A stretch of DNA of 64,000 nucleotides from Syngnathus acus (Eukaryota > Chordata > Actinopteri > Syngnathiformes > Syngnathidae). The stretch is taken from NCBI RefSeq assembly GCF_901709675.1, contig NC_051093.1:5415053-5479052 (forward strand), in the 5' to 3' direction. Shown here piece by piece: positions 27,101 through 40,002 of the stretch; the stretch's first letter is position 1; each line of letters opens with the position of its first letter. Under the pieces are notes generated by a model that made no database searches, was not told the DNA's origin, and worked only from the letters and a program-made list of their open reading frames with translations. The translations under genes were made by a program, and so were the position numbers.

Positions 27101-30100
27101 CCCGGACCAGTACTTTCCGCTGAGTCTGTAGGCCTCGCATGACTCTTTATACACAGCTGTGAGGGTTTACATGATTCAACTTGTATTGATATGAATAGCT
27201 TTGTCTTCAGAAAGGGCATCAATACTTACACATGTGACACACTTCTCCTTTATAGCCAGTGTTTTCACATAAACAAATGAAGTCATCCCACGACTGGATG
27301 CATCGGCCTTCATGCTCACACGGATTGGGATTACATCTGGAAAACAAAATATTTTCATTTTTGCCATTCACATCAGCGGTGACTTGGCATTGGTGGCAAG
27401 AAGAGTTTAACCTGTCAGTGATGCCACATGTGCCCAACAAGAGTTCAGCATAGCGCCCCCACTGCCGCTGCAAGATAATATCGATGTCGAGTTGTTCGTT
27501 GTCTATGAAGATATGCTGCATGCAACCGTGGAAGCGATTTAGTTTGGTTTCACACTTCCTGATGGTGTTGTTGGTTTTTGGGCAACCTGGACAGAAGAAC
27601 ATCAATACGTAAATAGGTCGAAGTTGTTTATGAGTCTTAGTGATTAGTTCACCTCCAAAGAAGTAGCGGTCCCCAGTACGTATTGTGAAGGGGTTGGTGA
27701 TCTTCAACGGGGAACCCTCCTCCTCATCGATTGTGAGGGTGAGGAGGTTATCTCTGGCCGCCAAATCAACCGAATGCCAGTAGCCATCATTAAGCCTGTA
27801 ACCTAGAGACAGTAGAAAAGTCTGTCAGATCGAAGATTCACACCTCTAAGTTTGTCCATTAATTACCTGCGGCAAACTGCAGTTTCTTCTTGCCGGGCTG
27901 GAAGATAGTGACGTTGATCTGCCCCTCGCTAAGTCCGAGCTCCAGGGCGCCGAGGTCGTCAGCAAATCGCGTGAACATGAGCAGGCCCGTGTAGTCCCAC
28001 GAGCGGAACTTGAACTTAACAAACATGCGTGGCCTTCTGAAAAAACCCGGCACCTGGAGGTAGTTGTTAGGCCCGGCGAAGGTCATCGGTTTGAGAAGAA
28101 TGTCCCGGCAAGCAAAATGCATCTTTTTCTGTAAGGAAAAAAAAAAAATTCAATCTACTGTCCTACTATTCCTCAGCGAATCAAAACTTTAGACGGCATA
28201 CCTTTCTTGGGATGACTACGTCCTCTTCTTCCTGCTTAGCCTTATATATGATGTTGATGTCATTGATGAAGACGTTCTCCAGGCAGCCACGGAAATTCGG
28301 GGTGGTCGGTAGGTGAGGCATTTTCGGCTCGATGACACCACCAACATACAACTAAAATACAGACCCAAAGAACCAAAACAGTTTGTTCCAGATCTTAAGA
28401 CTCGCCAAAGATGCTGGCCTACCTTATTGTCCAGATCCAGGTGGCTAAACTCCCCATTACAAATGGCCGTCACCGTCTGGCTATCAACAGTGAAGTTCAC
28501 CTGACGGCCTGAGCGCTTAATGGTGACGTAGTGCCAATGTAGGTTGTCGAGAAGGCTGCCAGCTACCAAAGTGGTCCGACCGTCTGTTTTATGTATAACG
28601 CTACTTCCTGAAACAATGGAAGGAACAGACAATTAGCGTAAGACTGACGACTTTTGTAACCTTGACTCTAATCAGGCTGTACCCAGGCTGATGTGTAGGT
28701 AGAGTCGACCTCTCTTGAGCTCAAGGGTGAAGAGGTCTCCTTGAACTCCATCACTGTGTAATAGGACACCATCCTGCTCCAGGGTTTTGAAGTTTATGGC
28801 AATGTGGTCATTTAACGTACGGGATCTCTTCCCGGGGTACATGTAGACCACCGAGTCATCCCCGTTGTACTGTAGCACATAGGAATCTGAGACCATGGGG
28901 CACATTTGATGGACATTAAAGTTACTTTATGTGTGGAATCCTACCAATTTCCCGTAAAAATAAATAATATGGTGACTATGCTGAATTGATCTGTTACCAT
29001 AATGGCATCCAAACAACTCCAGCCTCACACCAATCTTCCCTCCGTTCTCTGTGTTCCACGCCAGAGGAAGCAGACGAATGTGTTTGGCTGTGAAGGCGTA
29101 ATGGAAGACATTCCTCTTCACCTGATAATAATTCCAGTTCCCAGGCAAAGTCTGTGAACAGACAAGGGCGGGGGTGTTATTGAGTCATAGCTTAATGCCC
29201 CGCCCCTTCCTGTGGCACCCACCGAGTTGCCTCCTATCATGATATATGGCGTCCATGAGTCTGGCCTGTCACCATAGAGAAGGGTGTACTTGGTGACCCA
29301 ATCGTACGAGTTGAAGGTGCCCTGGGTGGCGATAGCTCTTAGGCGGTACTTCCTGCCCAGGTCCACCTGCAGCCATGGCTGCCGATCCCTGAGCGAAGGT
29401 GACCAGCCACTGCTGCCTACAAGGAATAAGAAGGTGTGTTGTTGTTGTTGTGATGTTAACATGTCTCTGAGTTTCATACCGTTAGAAACTTACCATACAA
29501 CTTGGCGAAACTGGCAGAGTAGAGAAAGTTATACCTGGAGGAGGCCAGGAAGGAAGAGGCGTAGAGGCCAGACACGAGTGGGTCAACACATTCTTCTACG
29601 GGCAAATAAGGAGGAGGAGTTTATGTGATGCACATTATGTTCCTTGAACATTATAAATGAGAAAATGAATGGAAATCACTTTGGGGTTGTTTTATAAGAG
29701 CAGACATTTTGGATTTTAATTAAACATTAGTGCATGCTCTGGCAAACAAAATTAAAATTTAACTAGAAAGTGTAATACATAACCACATAGTGCAGCAATG
29801 TTATTATCCACTTTTGAAAAATTTGTAATTACATTTTGGAGAAGATCCAAAAATGTATTATTACTGAATTAATGTCAAAATTTGTTTCACATTGTGTCAA
29901 GGTGAGTTGCTATTTCAGCTATACAAGATGCCATCCTTCTTCCTCGTCTCGTTTGTGTCACCGGGTTGGATAAATGTCCTACACCTTGATAAGCCCGAAC
30001 GTAAATTTGAAAAAGGAGGACCCTCGCTTTGTTCCGTGTCTTTCCCCCCCAAGGACAGCCTCAGGTGGACTAGTCACAGCTGACAAGGTTAATGTCACCT

Positions 30101-31795
30101 TCCTGCCGTGCCTGCATTCTCTGACAGGGTTCATATTAGTGCTCAGCCCGAGCCAGAACCAGAACATTCCACAAGAGGAACACTGCGTTGCATCTAATTG
30201 AAGGCGCATCGAATTAGCTTTAATATCTCCAGAGGGGAGACAACTATTTCCATAAAAGCCTCGCATCTTGTTTTAGGGTGTTGTCAAGTTGCAAAACTGC
30301 AACCTGCGTGGATCCTTCAAGCCACCCTACCTCTCTCTTGCACTCATTACAAATTCATCAATAGACGTCTGTGGCGTGGAGACAGTGTGGCCACATTTAG
30401 AGCGCCAGTTCTATTTGTGCTGACTCATCAGTCTTCTGTAGGTGTAGGACGGGCCCACCGAGCTGACACATCTCTCCTGCAGCAGCGCTATGCAGAGACC
30501 AGGAGGAGGAGGAGGTTGGGCGGCACCTCCTCGCGAGTGTCACCCAGCCGTGAGACTGCTGTCACTATCGCTACTGCTGACAGCCTCACTAAAGCAAGCC
30601 TTTCTATTTACATAGCCACTTTTGCTAAGTCACTATAGAAACCCTTTTAGTCCTAGTTTCTAGGGACTCTAGCTTCCATTTTTTGGGCCTGAAAAAACTT
30701 GTGACATAAGGCGAAGAGCTTTCAGATGTCCTGTCTCCACTTTGCACATATTGCATAGTTGGCCCATCTTGCACTGTGAGGCCTCCACTTAGTGTCCGAT
30801 CAACTGCCACTCAGTGCAACGATATCGATTCATAGATGAGATGGTTCATTCACAGTAAGCAGTATCCAACAGCACACTTCAAATAAGAACGCCGATGTAG
30901 TCAAAACAACATTGCACGCACTGCAGGATTATTTTTGTATTGCAAACTATTGAGCTACGTCACTAGTGCCCATCCCTAGTTTTCCCACCTACTGAGTCAT
31001 GACAGGCATGCTGCAGAGTTAAACTTCCCTGATTGTTGGATTATGTCGGCAAATTCACTCATTTTAGCATAATTGTAATTTAATTACAACCCATTTAAGA
31101 GAAATTCAACATCTGACTGCGGGGATCCTTGACCCCTCCCCCCCCCATGAGGGAAAGTACGCGTCGGCTATTTGACTGACAGGTACTGCCTCCCCCCAAA
31201 AAAGTGCTGCAGTGGGCTGGTCCCGGTCAGGCTGAGCCGTGCTCTTTCGAGCCTCATTTTCCATTTGAAATCTCCCTTGAGTGTTATTGCATGCTTAATA
31301 TTGGCAATGTGTTCGACGCATGCAGCCGCAGCATCGACCCTGCAGCGTTGTCTCCCCCTGTGGTGCAAGTTGAGGCTGCGCCGGGCTCAAACTTGCGTGC
31401 AAGCTGAAAGCACTGCAATGCAGACAGTCCCGTCCGTGCTCACCTTAATTCTGCGGGACTGACGCTGTTCCCTCCCCGCGGTCTACGTGCACGCTAACAG
31501 CACGAAACGACCGACTTCAACCCCCCTCCAAATTGCATTCACTAAAATAAAAGATTTAAATGGACGATTTTGAAAAAGCGTGCCAATGTGCCCTTGAAGG
31601 ATTCCTATACAGACGCATTATGTCCTTCACTGCTTCGTTTATGCGCGCAACTTTTTGCACAAAAGACACGACAAATGCGGATAAAACAACAACAACAAAA
31701 AAAGACAACACATTTACTACATGACGAGACTTACGTGACGAGCAGCGTCGCGCAGCCAAACACAAGAAGAATAAAGTCAATATTTTGCAAGTCAT
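23188..31795 (-). CDS. cntnap1: Contactin-associated protein 1 (Caspr1), complete, 24 exons
   Basis: Axonal neurexin-superfamily protein that pairs with contactin at paranodal axo-glial junctions. Exons in transcript order: 31735-31795, 29494-29595, 29223-29416, 28998-29151, 28683-28886, 28423-28607, 28202-28351, 27867-28128, 27653-27802, 27412-27586, 27230-27336, 27034-27156, 26738-26941, 26512-26668, 26304-26431, 26052-26225, 25752-25970, 25440-25679, 25134-25373, 24940-25067, 24576-24669, 24263-24493, 24145-24189, 23188-23387. All phases agree, giving 1308 aa (human 1384). Order: signal peptide 1-20, discoidin about 22-167, LamG1 about 175-345, LamG2 about 350-540, EGF 545-581, fibrinogen-like 582-785, LamG3, second EGF about 955-995, LamG4, transmembrane about 1236-1260, short tail. 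[12 protein letters not shown] and [15 protein letters not shown] identify CNTNAP1 over CNTNAP2-5. The start ATG has A at -3. Confidence 0.96.
24263..29595 (-). other. cntnap1: cntnap1 exons encoding the extracellular domains
   Basis: Discoidin residues include [14 protein letters not shown] and [12 protein letters not shown] (29223-29595). The fibrinogen-like region shows YWNASWDEV and [15 protein letters not shown] (26512-26941), then the acidic [10 protein letters not shown] before LamG3. EGF modules are at 27230-27336 ([12 protein letters not shown]) and within 25440-25679 ([16 protein letters not shown]). In human Caspr1, PGY-rich repeats sit between the second EGF and LamG4. Here exon 25134-25373 runs straight from the EGF ([13 protein letters not shown]) into LamG4 without them. 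Confidence 0.88.
29596..31734 (-). other. cntnap1 intron 1 (2.1 kb)
   Basis: Runs from the GTAAGT after the signal-peptide exon to the acceptor before the discoidin exon. It contains no recognised gene and no strong repeat apart from short purine tracts near 30500. It is the largest intron of this gene. Confidence 0.8.
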
Positions 31796-34700
31796 CCTTC
31801 ACTTTAGGGCGCCTGTTCCCCGCATCGAAAATGTTAATTTGACGTTAGTATGTCTCTCCGTGGCGTGCTCTTCTCATCGCAACCTTTCTTTTTTTCCCCT
31901 CCACCCTGGTCCAACTTTAACTCCTCCAACTCCCGGGCAGTCTCTACCGGTGCGGGCACGCGCATGAGATGCTGGTGCTGATGCTGCGACCGGCCGAGAG
32001 CGCGCACCTCCTTCTTTTCTCCAAATGGTTGAATGTTAAGATGCTAATGCACGTTTTGTTAAAGCACGGCGAGTGTTTGCAGGCAAGTGAAATGGGAAAA
32101 AAAAAAAAAAGAGAATCTTTCCCAAAATGGCTTTTTCAAAGAACCTATAATAAATTAAAAAAATATATATTTTAAAATCCCTTTTAAAAATAATCCATCA
32201 GGCCTCTTATATCACCAGGCACAAAAGATGCTTCCCGCCGCGCTCGTCTGATATTACATATCCCAGTTTGGCACAGCTCCGCCTTTTAATCCGGTTGGCA
32301 TCGAGTTTTGCGAGTGCGTCGAGGAAGTGGTCCCAAAATTAGGCCTAGGCAACCTTGGCGACTTTGCCGCCCGTAACCTTCTCACGGAGGTACACTGCCC
32401 GGCCGCCAACGTTCCAGAACAGGTTAAGATAATAATGATGATGATGCCAGATGCTGTGCTTGATTTTGGACGAGTGAGGCAGGAACGTGAGAGGGAGGGT
32501 GAGATTTAGTCTGAGGGGGATTTACGGTGATTCGAAACACAGTGGCCACAAAATAGGGGGAAAAAAACAGCTTTGGGATTAAGAAGTGGGTTTATGGGAC
32601 GTCAGTGTGTCGGTGAGATTGAATGCCAGTGTGTGCGGATTTTCAATCAAATCAGATTGTTTGTAAGCTCCCATAACACCACCCCAGCCTGACCTGGACC
32701 CCGCCCCACTTGCCCACAGCATTCCCACAACGATATACCAGTACAGACCAGTATCTGCAAAGACAATGCATGAAAATATAATGAGAAAACAATCGTTTCA
32801 AAAGCCATCCTGTACATGTAGAATCAGGCCCACCATCTGTTCGTCTTTTAATTCTTGACCTGTACAAGCCACAGATTTCAGTCTATATGACCTGTCTGTG
32901 CTATTAAATCTCTCATCGAAAATGATTTATGATAGAACATATAAATGAGAAACAGTTCTCATTTAAAGTCAATGGCCATTTTTATGTTGGTACCATTCAC
33001 ATATCACCTTTGACATATCGAATTGTCAAAATGAGAATACATTTTTGATTGTATGGCAAAAGTGATTTCATATTGCCCATATTTCTAGAATACAGGTTTG
33101 TGATTGAGATTAATTTTCTAAGATGGCAGACTTCCCGTTAAATGTGTTGATTTATTCATACATGGAATATATCCCACGTGCCTTTTTTTTTTTTAACTAG
33201 AGAAATGTCGTTTTTGGCTCGAATTTGTGTTACAACAAAAGACCACAAGGTGGCAGCCTTGTCTCTCCTTGCTTACTTGGTGCCACTTGGATCACACTGG
33301 TGTTGCCGATACCAAAACATACAACTCAGTAACAGTTCATTCATTCATCTAATTAGATAAACGAGCATCTATAAAACATGGCAGGCAGTCATGTGTCCTC
33401 CCAAGCGCCCGCTTATTTTGCACACAAACACAAATGGACCTTGTTTCTCACCAGATAGCGCTAAGGTCTGCCCCCATCCCAGTCGTGTGTGTTTTCCATA
33501 GGGGTGTGCACTGACACACACATGGATGCACCTCCACGCACAACCCGAGGGCAACGCCTACGGGTCACAGCTCGTGGCCAGATGTTTCCATGCGATAGTT
33601 CTGCTGATCTGTTATCATGGCTGAGCGCTACTTGTCATGAAGATGGATGAAGGAACCTTCAGCTGTCGTGCGTGTGTGTGGGATCAACTCAAAACACAAG
33701 CAGATAACGCTGACAGAGGCCTGTTGGGAAACTGAGGAATTCAGCAGGGTTCTCGCCGGGATGAGTGTTTATGTTGGCCGGCTCCCATGAGAACATGCTG
33801 TCACGGCTTCCCGGCGGTGGCCGTAAACAGGGGACGACGGTGTCCGCACACTGCCGAGGTGCAGATCAGCTGTTTGACTTCTCACATTTTGGATGTGACG
33901 CAGCTTTGGAATTTTGTTGCTAGTTAAAACTGGTCTGGTGCTCCTGGTCCAATTCTTGATGGCTTCATGGTGGACCATCCCATTGACCTCTTTGTGGCGC
34001 TAATTGTTGGAAGTGGCGAGCACTCCATCACTTGGATGTCATCAGCCATTCATTTTGCTTATGCTTATCTTCTCTCCACACCTGCATTGAGGTTCAAATG
34101 CCAACAACAGCTGCGGCCCGACGGATACGCGTGGTGACTAGACACTTTTGTTCCCATTGTGCGCGACTTGTAACACGCGCAAAAAGCAAATCCACGACCA
34201 CACAGACGCACGTATGCGCAAGCCGCCGTGGTTATTTAGTCTGTCTCCTAGTTTGTTTGCCAACTGTCTTTGCTCCTTTGTGGCTCCGCCTTGGGCTCGA
34301 AATGCTGACTGCGGCAAATGATCGACAACATGACAGTTGCACCTGCAAGGAGTGTGCAGGAGAGGAAAAGAAAAGAAATGAGATGGTTGAAACCATTTTC
34401 GCATTGATGTCACACTGGAAATTGTGTTCCAAACTAAATAAAAGGCTGACTTTTTGGAATATGAATCTTCATTGCCACACAGGAAGTGTGTGTTTAAACC
34501 ACCCTTGTGTGTTTAAGGGTGTGTTTGAGTGTGTATCTGTGGCTGAGTGCAGTTGGGGGTGGGAAACAAAATACAGGCCTTCTCTTTGCAGGGTGCACTG
34601 TCCGCATCCGCCAATGTGTTGCTTTTGGAGGTCACGGCACCTAGCAACAGCTTGGATCTCGTCCTGGGGGGGAAACATGAGACAACACATACACACAGAT

Positions 34701-35450
34701 TACAGTCACCCAGAAAGAAGTTGGAAATGCAATTTCACTTAGCCGCACAGTATTTTGCTCTGGTTCTGAGTACTTAGTAGTATCCAGCATAATTTGTATT
34801 TTTGCAAGAATATCTAAAGCAACATAAACTTAATTCTTTTAATTTATTTTCTTATTTTGCTGCACTGGATGCAGAATTCCTCGCACGTCCCCACCACGCT
34901 CTCGTGCAAAATTGCACCACTAATCCAGGCCAGGTTCACATTTTGGCAGCGTGTCATCAGTTCTTCATTCTGCCTCGCTTTTACTGGAGTCAGCAGGCTA
35001 AAAATAGCTCAAATGGCTGGCTGCCCCTCTGCCCGGCGGCCCAGCCTAACTGTCAATAAGTTATCTTCGGCCTCGCCGCAATCATTAGCGCCACATCCGC
35101 ACGTTAGCTGTTTATAATTACTGCACGTCAAGCATGAAAGTGACTAGATGGGTTTGTTGTGATGTTGGTTAGCTAAACTGCGGTAAAAGCGGGTTTGACT
35201 TTGTGGTGGAATGGCAAAATATTGGGTTCAAATATAGATATGAGATTGCATTTGCTGTTATATGAGGCACAATGGAACCCCCCCCCCATGCAAATGGTAG
35301 GATCTCTTAGCCTGATAGCTAACCTACAAAAAAATGGGACTCTATTACTACTTTCTCTATGAATCAAAGAGCTAGCTAGCTTACATAGAAATATGTATAT
35401 AAAAAAAGTTGTCATCTTTCTTCCTTCTCCATGAAGTAAGAAGTAACGCA

Positions 35451-35510
35451 CTAGCTAACAGGGAGACACCTGCTAGCTAACGCTAACAGGAAGACGCCTG
35501 CTAGCTAAGG
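35451..35510. repeat. Short imperfect tandem duplication
   Basis: Two neighbouring copies of a unit of about 30 bp, each containing GCTAACAGG, a GAGACACC or AAGACGCC segment, and TGCTAGCTAA. It is intergenic and resembles other GCTAGC-rich stretches at 17020-17040. Confidence 0.5.
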
Positions 35511-36716
35511 TACAAAACTATGCATGATTCGGAATTAGCTATGACCTAACATCTTTGTGCTTTGTAGTTTTGACATCGTCGTCTGCTGCGTCCCCAGGCC
35601 AGTTTGTCGTCTCAGTCTTGCTCTGGCATTTTATCTGCTGCTTTTTATCCCCCTTCGTCTCCTCCCATATCTTTTGTATCCCTGATCCCGGCACAACGGC
35701 CATAAGCTTTCCAGGTTGATGACAGTTAGAGATAACGACAAAGTGTGCTATTATGTCTTCTCTCGTTTTCATGCGTGCCGCATGTCGCCACAGAATGTCA
35801 CGTTTTTTACAATTCCAGGAACGGGTGAATTATGGAGCCGAGTCTTTTGTAGAGAGTCATTATGTAACGCCGGCGGTTTTAACGGCGGAGGCGCCTCCAA
35901 TAACACACTTGGACCATTGGAGAGCTTGCGGCGGGGATGTAGATGTGAGTCACAACTTGGAAGCCGGCGGGTCAACTCCTTGATGACCTTAAACACGCCT
36001 TGATAGAAAGTTAACGACTTGCGGCCTGACACCATGACTCAGTATTCTCGATAAGTGGACAATTAAAATGTTTGGGGATCTTTCCCGGCAACTCAAGTCA
36101 CTGTGGGAATCCATTAAATGGAGGAAATCATGTGGGGGGTTTAACTCCAGGTAGAACTGCTCCACTCTTCTGTGAAGAATTTCCACTTGATTTTAGAAAG
36201 TCACAGATGTTGGAACTAATCCTTCTTTCAGACCAGTTTTGCAGGAACATAGTATATGCCCATCCGAAGCTTGCAATTCCGCTGTCCCCCATGTAAAAAA
36301 CAAAACAAAAAAAACCTGGAGAGATTCTCTGAGTGCGTGCAGTGAGAGGCAGATGGTTCTCATTTCTTTGTCATTGATATAATTATCTCCCTTCATCGTC
36401 ATCATCATCATTCCATCCTAATTTTTGCACCTCCGGACAACCCACTGTCACACACGATTCGCACGCACAGCTGGATGCACAGTTAGGACACGGTTGTCGG
36501 GGGTGAGGGGGGGTCAAGCGTCCCCCGCGGCAGGCCTATCCTGTTACCAGCACCCAGTGGGACTCAAACAGCAGCCCTCTTGTTCGCTGAGACACGGCCA
36601 GCGGCTCTTGGCCCCGCCCCTTGTTGGACCTGGACGGACCACGCTGGTCGTAGCACAGCAGGATGAGGGTTAAGTTCAATGCTGGACTGTGTGGAGAGGA
36701 TATCCCGTCTGAGTCA

Positions 36717-36737
36717 TGTGTGTGTGTGTGTGTGTGT
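36717..36737. repeat. (TG)n microsatellite
   Basis: About ten uninterrupted TG units in intergenic DNA. Confidence 0.8.
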
Positions 36738-38042
36738 TGGGGAAGGGTCACAAGGGGGTCAGTTCCTCTCCTAAATCCCAAGCGAGGAGCTTGTCAGATA
36801 AGCTTAGAGAAAAAGGCTGCAAGTGAATAATTTCTTTATGTGCCAGCCAACCGCACTTGGAAGCTGCACTTTTCGCAAATGGAACCTCAAAAGATGGAGG
36901 CCCAAAGAAACCCCAACGTGTACCCTCCAAAGATGTGAGCCGGCTTTGCTTTGGCAGGCTGGTTTTCACATCCCGTTCTGTTGACAATCAATCTGGCTCA
37001 CCAACATAAGGTCCTGGCTGCGACACGGCCTTGCGGAGAAACAGGATCCCGCCGGATCAGAGTCGAAAGGGAACGGGGTCGGAGCCAGACCGAGAGGCGC
37101 GCAGCGGAGAGCGCCTCTGGCTCCAATCAGCTCCGCACGTGATCCTTCGAGCAAAAAATGTTGAGACGCAATCATTATTGATTGAAAACAATCAGAACTT
37201 GCAGTAAGAACCAAAACAATATTTGTAAATGATCGTCATCAAGACGACTTGACCGTCGTGAACTTAGCATTGACCACAAAGAATCTAAAGTTGTTAAAGC
37301 TCTCCTTTGGTGCGGGAGATTCCCGTTAAACAGCCAGGAGGCGGGAAAGAATGGATCCAAATCCCCTCAGAACGCTCTCTGAAATTGAATACAAAGTCTT
37401 CCCGGCGGTGTGTAAATTGCCCATTTTCCATTTTCACTTCCTGAGCACTTTCAGGCCAACCTCATTTCATTTCTTTTGTATATCCGTGATGAGCGTTATG
37501 CTAATATGTGATATTTTGGCAAATCCTGACATTGATTATACCTCAAGAGGCCAGAATTTCCCCCTAAAGTAACATTCTTTTGTGTAGCAGTATCTTCTAT
37601 GCGTCTCCAGTGGAAACTTCCGCACTTTCCATTTCAACAAATGCGAGCAGGAGATGCCGACAGGAAGTTGGGGGAGTGGGAGATTTTGCAAGCATAATAG
37701 CGGCCGTACAAAGGCTTGTCTCCCTCAGCGTTTGGGAATATGTGTGCGCACGCCTCGCCGCACCGCGCTTTCACGTCGTGTCGAGGCCTCCTTCAGGAAG
37801 TACTGTACTTGAAATTCACAGTGGGTGCCTGACCGAATCATCTGGCCCCCGCTTCTGAGGGTATCAGGTTCTATCTGGCGTGCATGTAAACGTATTCATG
37901 TGTCTTCTCCTGGAAGAGCTGATCCTGGAAGACGCAGTGGCGCGGGACATTTGCTCATGTGTTTCTTCTTTGATATTTGAGGACTTTTTACACTTTGATT
38001 TCAGCTCCACTGAAACCCGCAAAAACTATGGAGGGATTTTCC

Positions 38043-38065
38043 TTTTTTTTTTTTTTTTTTTTTTT
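38043..38065. repeat. Poly(T) tract of 23 bases
   Basis: Homopolymer T run in intergenic sequence. Read on the minus strand it is poly(A), but no retroposed gene body or target duplication was seen next to it. Confidence 0.8.
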
Positions 38066-38984
38066 AAACCGAGGGGGTCTCAACTCTAAAAATAAAACAT
38101 ATGTTCCAAGCATGTCTGTGGAAGCAACGGAGGGCCTCCAGTGTATTGTTTTGGGATATGGGGGAGGATCTGGTCCAAAGATGATTCTGCCTGCAGAAAC
38201 TGGGATAGGGTTGGGGGAAGGGGGTTTATCTGCTTTACTTTGAAGAAGGCAATTGAAGAAATATTGCTGATGCATGCATAAAAAACCAGACTGGTTCTCA
38301 TTGAGGCGTCGATATGGGACATTGCTTGAAAGAATGGTCATAGTCAAAAGGTGCATCCATGAGTGGTGGGTTGCAGTCCTGGTGAGGAAGGAGTTAAAGC
38401 CAGCTGAGTGTGTGAGTTTCTGGGGAGTTTGCATGGAGCTGAGAAGGGGGAAATGAAGGGATATTAAGGGGGGAAATAAGCATGAGCACCCAGGGGCTGT
38501 GTGTATCACGTGTCTGGATTTAACACAGTCCCCCAGCCTTCGACTGCACTCTCTTCGTCAATTGTTCAGTTAAGTAGAAGAGCGCGACTAAAAAGAAGCA
38601 GGACCGACGTCTTTAAAAAAAAAATGTCGAAAGCCATTTGCGTGCCAGACGTGTTCAGTTACCAGGATGTGCAAAAGTCAACAAAGCAGAGCTAACTATG
38701 CAAATTTTCCATTCATAATCGTTTCAACTGGTACACACTGCCGTCTACGCTTATGTTTGGTTTATAGTAACTGTGGAATGTTGACCAAGTGTTATCTCCA
38801 GCAGACATATCCTTGTCTAATATAATTGATAAGTGCTTTGTTTAGTTTTACCTTTACTATATATACAGAAAAAAACTGTAGAGGTCATCATATTTTTCTT
38901 TAATATAATATGCACATGTGCACGGCACATTGCAATAAATTCCACGTCATGGTGATGTTCAGGATTGGTACTGCGCCGTCACCT

Positions 38985-39085
38985 CAGGACACGTGATCTT
39001 CTGGCAGCGTTCGATGGACACGCCTTATGTTGATGACGCTACGGGGAGTGTAGGCTCTCGACCAATCAGATTGCAAGTGGGCGTG
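38985..39085 (+). promoter_or_regulatory. Candidate plekhh3 promoter (E-box, CCAAT box, GC/KLF-like site)
   Basis: A CACGTG E-box near 38990, a CCAAT box in ACCAATCAG at 39062-39066 and GTGGGCGTGG at about 39077-39086 lie within 100 bp, roughly 450-550 bp before the plekhh3 start codon. CCAAT and Sp/KLF-like sites together are usual in TATA-less vertebrate promoters. No transcription start can be fixed from sequence. Confidence 0.35.
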
Positions 39086-39542
39086 GTTCCTGGCTCCCAT
39101 TAGCTTGCTTCAGCCACTGCACGCTTCAGAGCAACGGCGTGTGCCTGAAGCTCCCGTGTCACTTATTAACTTTATTTACTAGATTCCGCCAACTTTGAGG
39201 ACATTCTAAACAGCAGGAAGCTTTGTATTTGAACCCCGAATTCCTCGTATGGAGTTAGCTTTGCGTTTTGTGGCTTTTGCTTCAGGACGAGTGAAGTTCT
39301 TGGTGGACTTCTTGAGTCGCCTCTAACAGTTTTGTGGGCAGCTTCCATTCGGAGATTTTGTGTACAAACCTAAGTGGAGAGTCGCATGTTTCACTCCATC
39401 CTCGTCGTCGGGTCTCTATGGAGAGTTTGCCTCCGCGGAGGCGCGCACGCTGCACCCGCTCAACACCGAGGCCGCCCCGCCGCCACCACTCGTGAATTCC
39501 TCGACCTGGATACGACGAGGCGACACACTTAACCTCATTTGA

Positions 39543-39971
39543 ATGCCTTTGCAAGGTGTTTGCTGGTTGCTGTGCTGCCGCCAGGGCTTCAGTTTGCTTG
39601 GGAGGGACTATGGGGAGAAAGAGGAGGAAGAGTCTTTCGAGTTGCGCAACAAGGACGGCCTGACTCCCAATGGACAGGTAAGAAGTGTCCACCTGCATGC
39701 CCCCCAAAACATCTTTTGCCACTCCATGTGTTGCTATCTCGTGCATATGAGCTCCTTTTGCACACTGATGCATTTGCATTGCACAAAACACACTTTAAGG
39801 ACTCACTTTGTGCTTTTAATTAATTGCAAATTGCAATAATGATCACTTCACAGTTTGGACCGCAAGTTTTTTTTTTCTTTCTTCTAATTGACCCACATTG
39901 TGAAGCATAGAACTCAAATGTTTGCATGTGCCTTGTGGAAATGTTCACTTTGTGATGGGGGATCGCTCAAT

Positions 39972-40002
<31 letters not shown>

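Larger units (their letters stand above)
31796..38950. other. Intergenic region between divergent cntnap1 and plekhh3
   Basis: No coding exon was recognised. The long frames present (for example 34032-34742) have low-complexity or unrelated composition. In human the chemokine receptor gene CCR10 lies between these two genes, but no seven-transmembrane reading frame is present here. Visible content: an A-run near 32098, a GT repeat at 36717-36737, a T-run at 38043-38065, and a GCTAGC-rich stretch at 35370-35510. The cntnap1 promoter and 5' UTR should lie just above 31795, but I cannot place a start site. Confidence 0.6.

Noticed and set aside
34032-34742. 236-codon frame in the cntnap1-plekhh3 gap, considered as a possible ccr10 relic
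   Set aside because: No seven-transmembrane pattern, no chemokine-receptor motifs such as DRY, and mixed composition.
35370-35510. CRISPR-like or organised array of GCTAGC units
   Set aside because: The repeats are short, unevenly spaced and adjoining, without spacers. This is eukaryotic low-complexity sequence.
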